This document shows, piece by piece, positions 5,576 to 5,681 of a stretch of 5,681 bases of DNA; the first letter of the stretch is position 1, and each line of letters starts with the position of its first letter. Source of the DNA: Candidatus Woesearchaeota archaeon. Lineage in GTDB: Archaea; Nanobdellota; Nanobdellia; Woesearchaeales; WALR01. Below the pieces are notes generated by a model. The model was not told where the DNA came from. It did no database searches and saw only the letters and a list, made by a program, of their open reading frames with translations. The translations under genes and the position numbers were made by a program. The DNA is taken from contig WALR01000097.1 of the NCBI GenBank assembly GCA_015522765.1, positions 1 to 5,681 of the forward strand, given 5' to 3'.

Positions 5576-5681
5576 GATTTGCCCATATTGCGGATTCCCA
5601 CATAGGTGGGTGGAGGGACGAAAGAATGAAGAGGCTTAGCAAGGAGTCCCTCAGCTTCGCGATTGATGAGATTATAAGGAG
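5572..5681 (+). CDS. mre11: Mre11-type DNA double-strand-break repair nuclease, N-terminal fragment (cut by window end)
   Basis: Only the first 36 residues are visible and the frame is open to the edge. They begin MRFAHIADSHIGGW, which is phosphoesterase motif I of Mre11/SbcD nucleases, with metal ligands D8 and H10, followed by a helix (KRLSKESLSFAIDEIIR). Mre11 with Rad50 processes DNA ends for recombination repair. The ATG overlaps the stop of the MFS gene by ATGA, and a G-rich GGCGGGGATGG lies just upstream, supporting this start. The missing parts, notably the remaining metal-binding motifs, prevent separating true Mre11 from another calcineurin-like exonuclease, but the context beside herA favours Mre11; rad50 would be expected next. 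Confidence 0.85.
   Translation, partial: MRFAHIADSHIGGWRDERMKRLSKESLSFAIDEIIR

Overview
The window looks archaeal. It encodes a HerA-type FtsK/HerA-family DNA-translocating ATPase and the first 36 codons of an Mre11-type nuclease. It has BRE/TATA-like promoter elements at the spacing archaea use, one apparently leaderless start, and Shine-Dalgarno sequences of the GGAGGTGA type inside operons. Arginine is mostly AGG/AGA and lysine often AAG. The lineage cannot be fixed from sequence reading alone; an uncultivated archaeon is plausible but that is inference.

Layout. Bases 1-166 hold no gene I can support: a low-complexity CGCTAC-rich tract at the edge, then a promoter. Bases 167-2188 are a tight three-gene plus-strand operon: an alpha-helical protein with a C-terminal helix-turn-helix-like segment and acidic tail, a PIN-like putative nuclease with a long C-terminal extension, and a protein with a possible restriction-endonuclease-like N-terminal half and a C-terminal tail resembling a PCNA-interacting motif. 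A small Lys/Glu-rich gene (2192-2410) lies on the minus strand, convergent with the first operon and divergent from the second. Bases 2411-2519 form a divergent promoter region containing repeated TAATGC/GCATTA elements. Bases 2520 to the right edge are a second plus-strand operon: a 99-residue helical protein, herA, a 12-segment MFS permease, and the start of mre11, cut by the window end.

How they may work together. In archaea HerA acts with the NurA nuclease and with Mre11-Rad50 in DNA double-strand-break end resection, and the genes are often clustered. Here the cluster is recognisable but altered: a small unknown protein precedes herA, and an MFS permease lies between herA and mre11, overlapping mre11 by ATGA. 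NurA and Rad50 are not in the window and may lie beyond the right edge. The first operon resembles a toxin-antitoxin or nucleic-acid-processing module (DNA-binding-like protein, PIN nuclease, nuclease-fold-like partner). It is the part least explained by known systems and the best candidate for something undescribed; that reading is inference.
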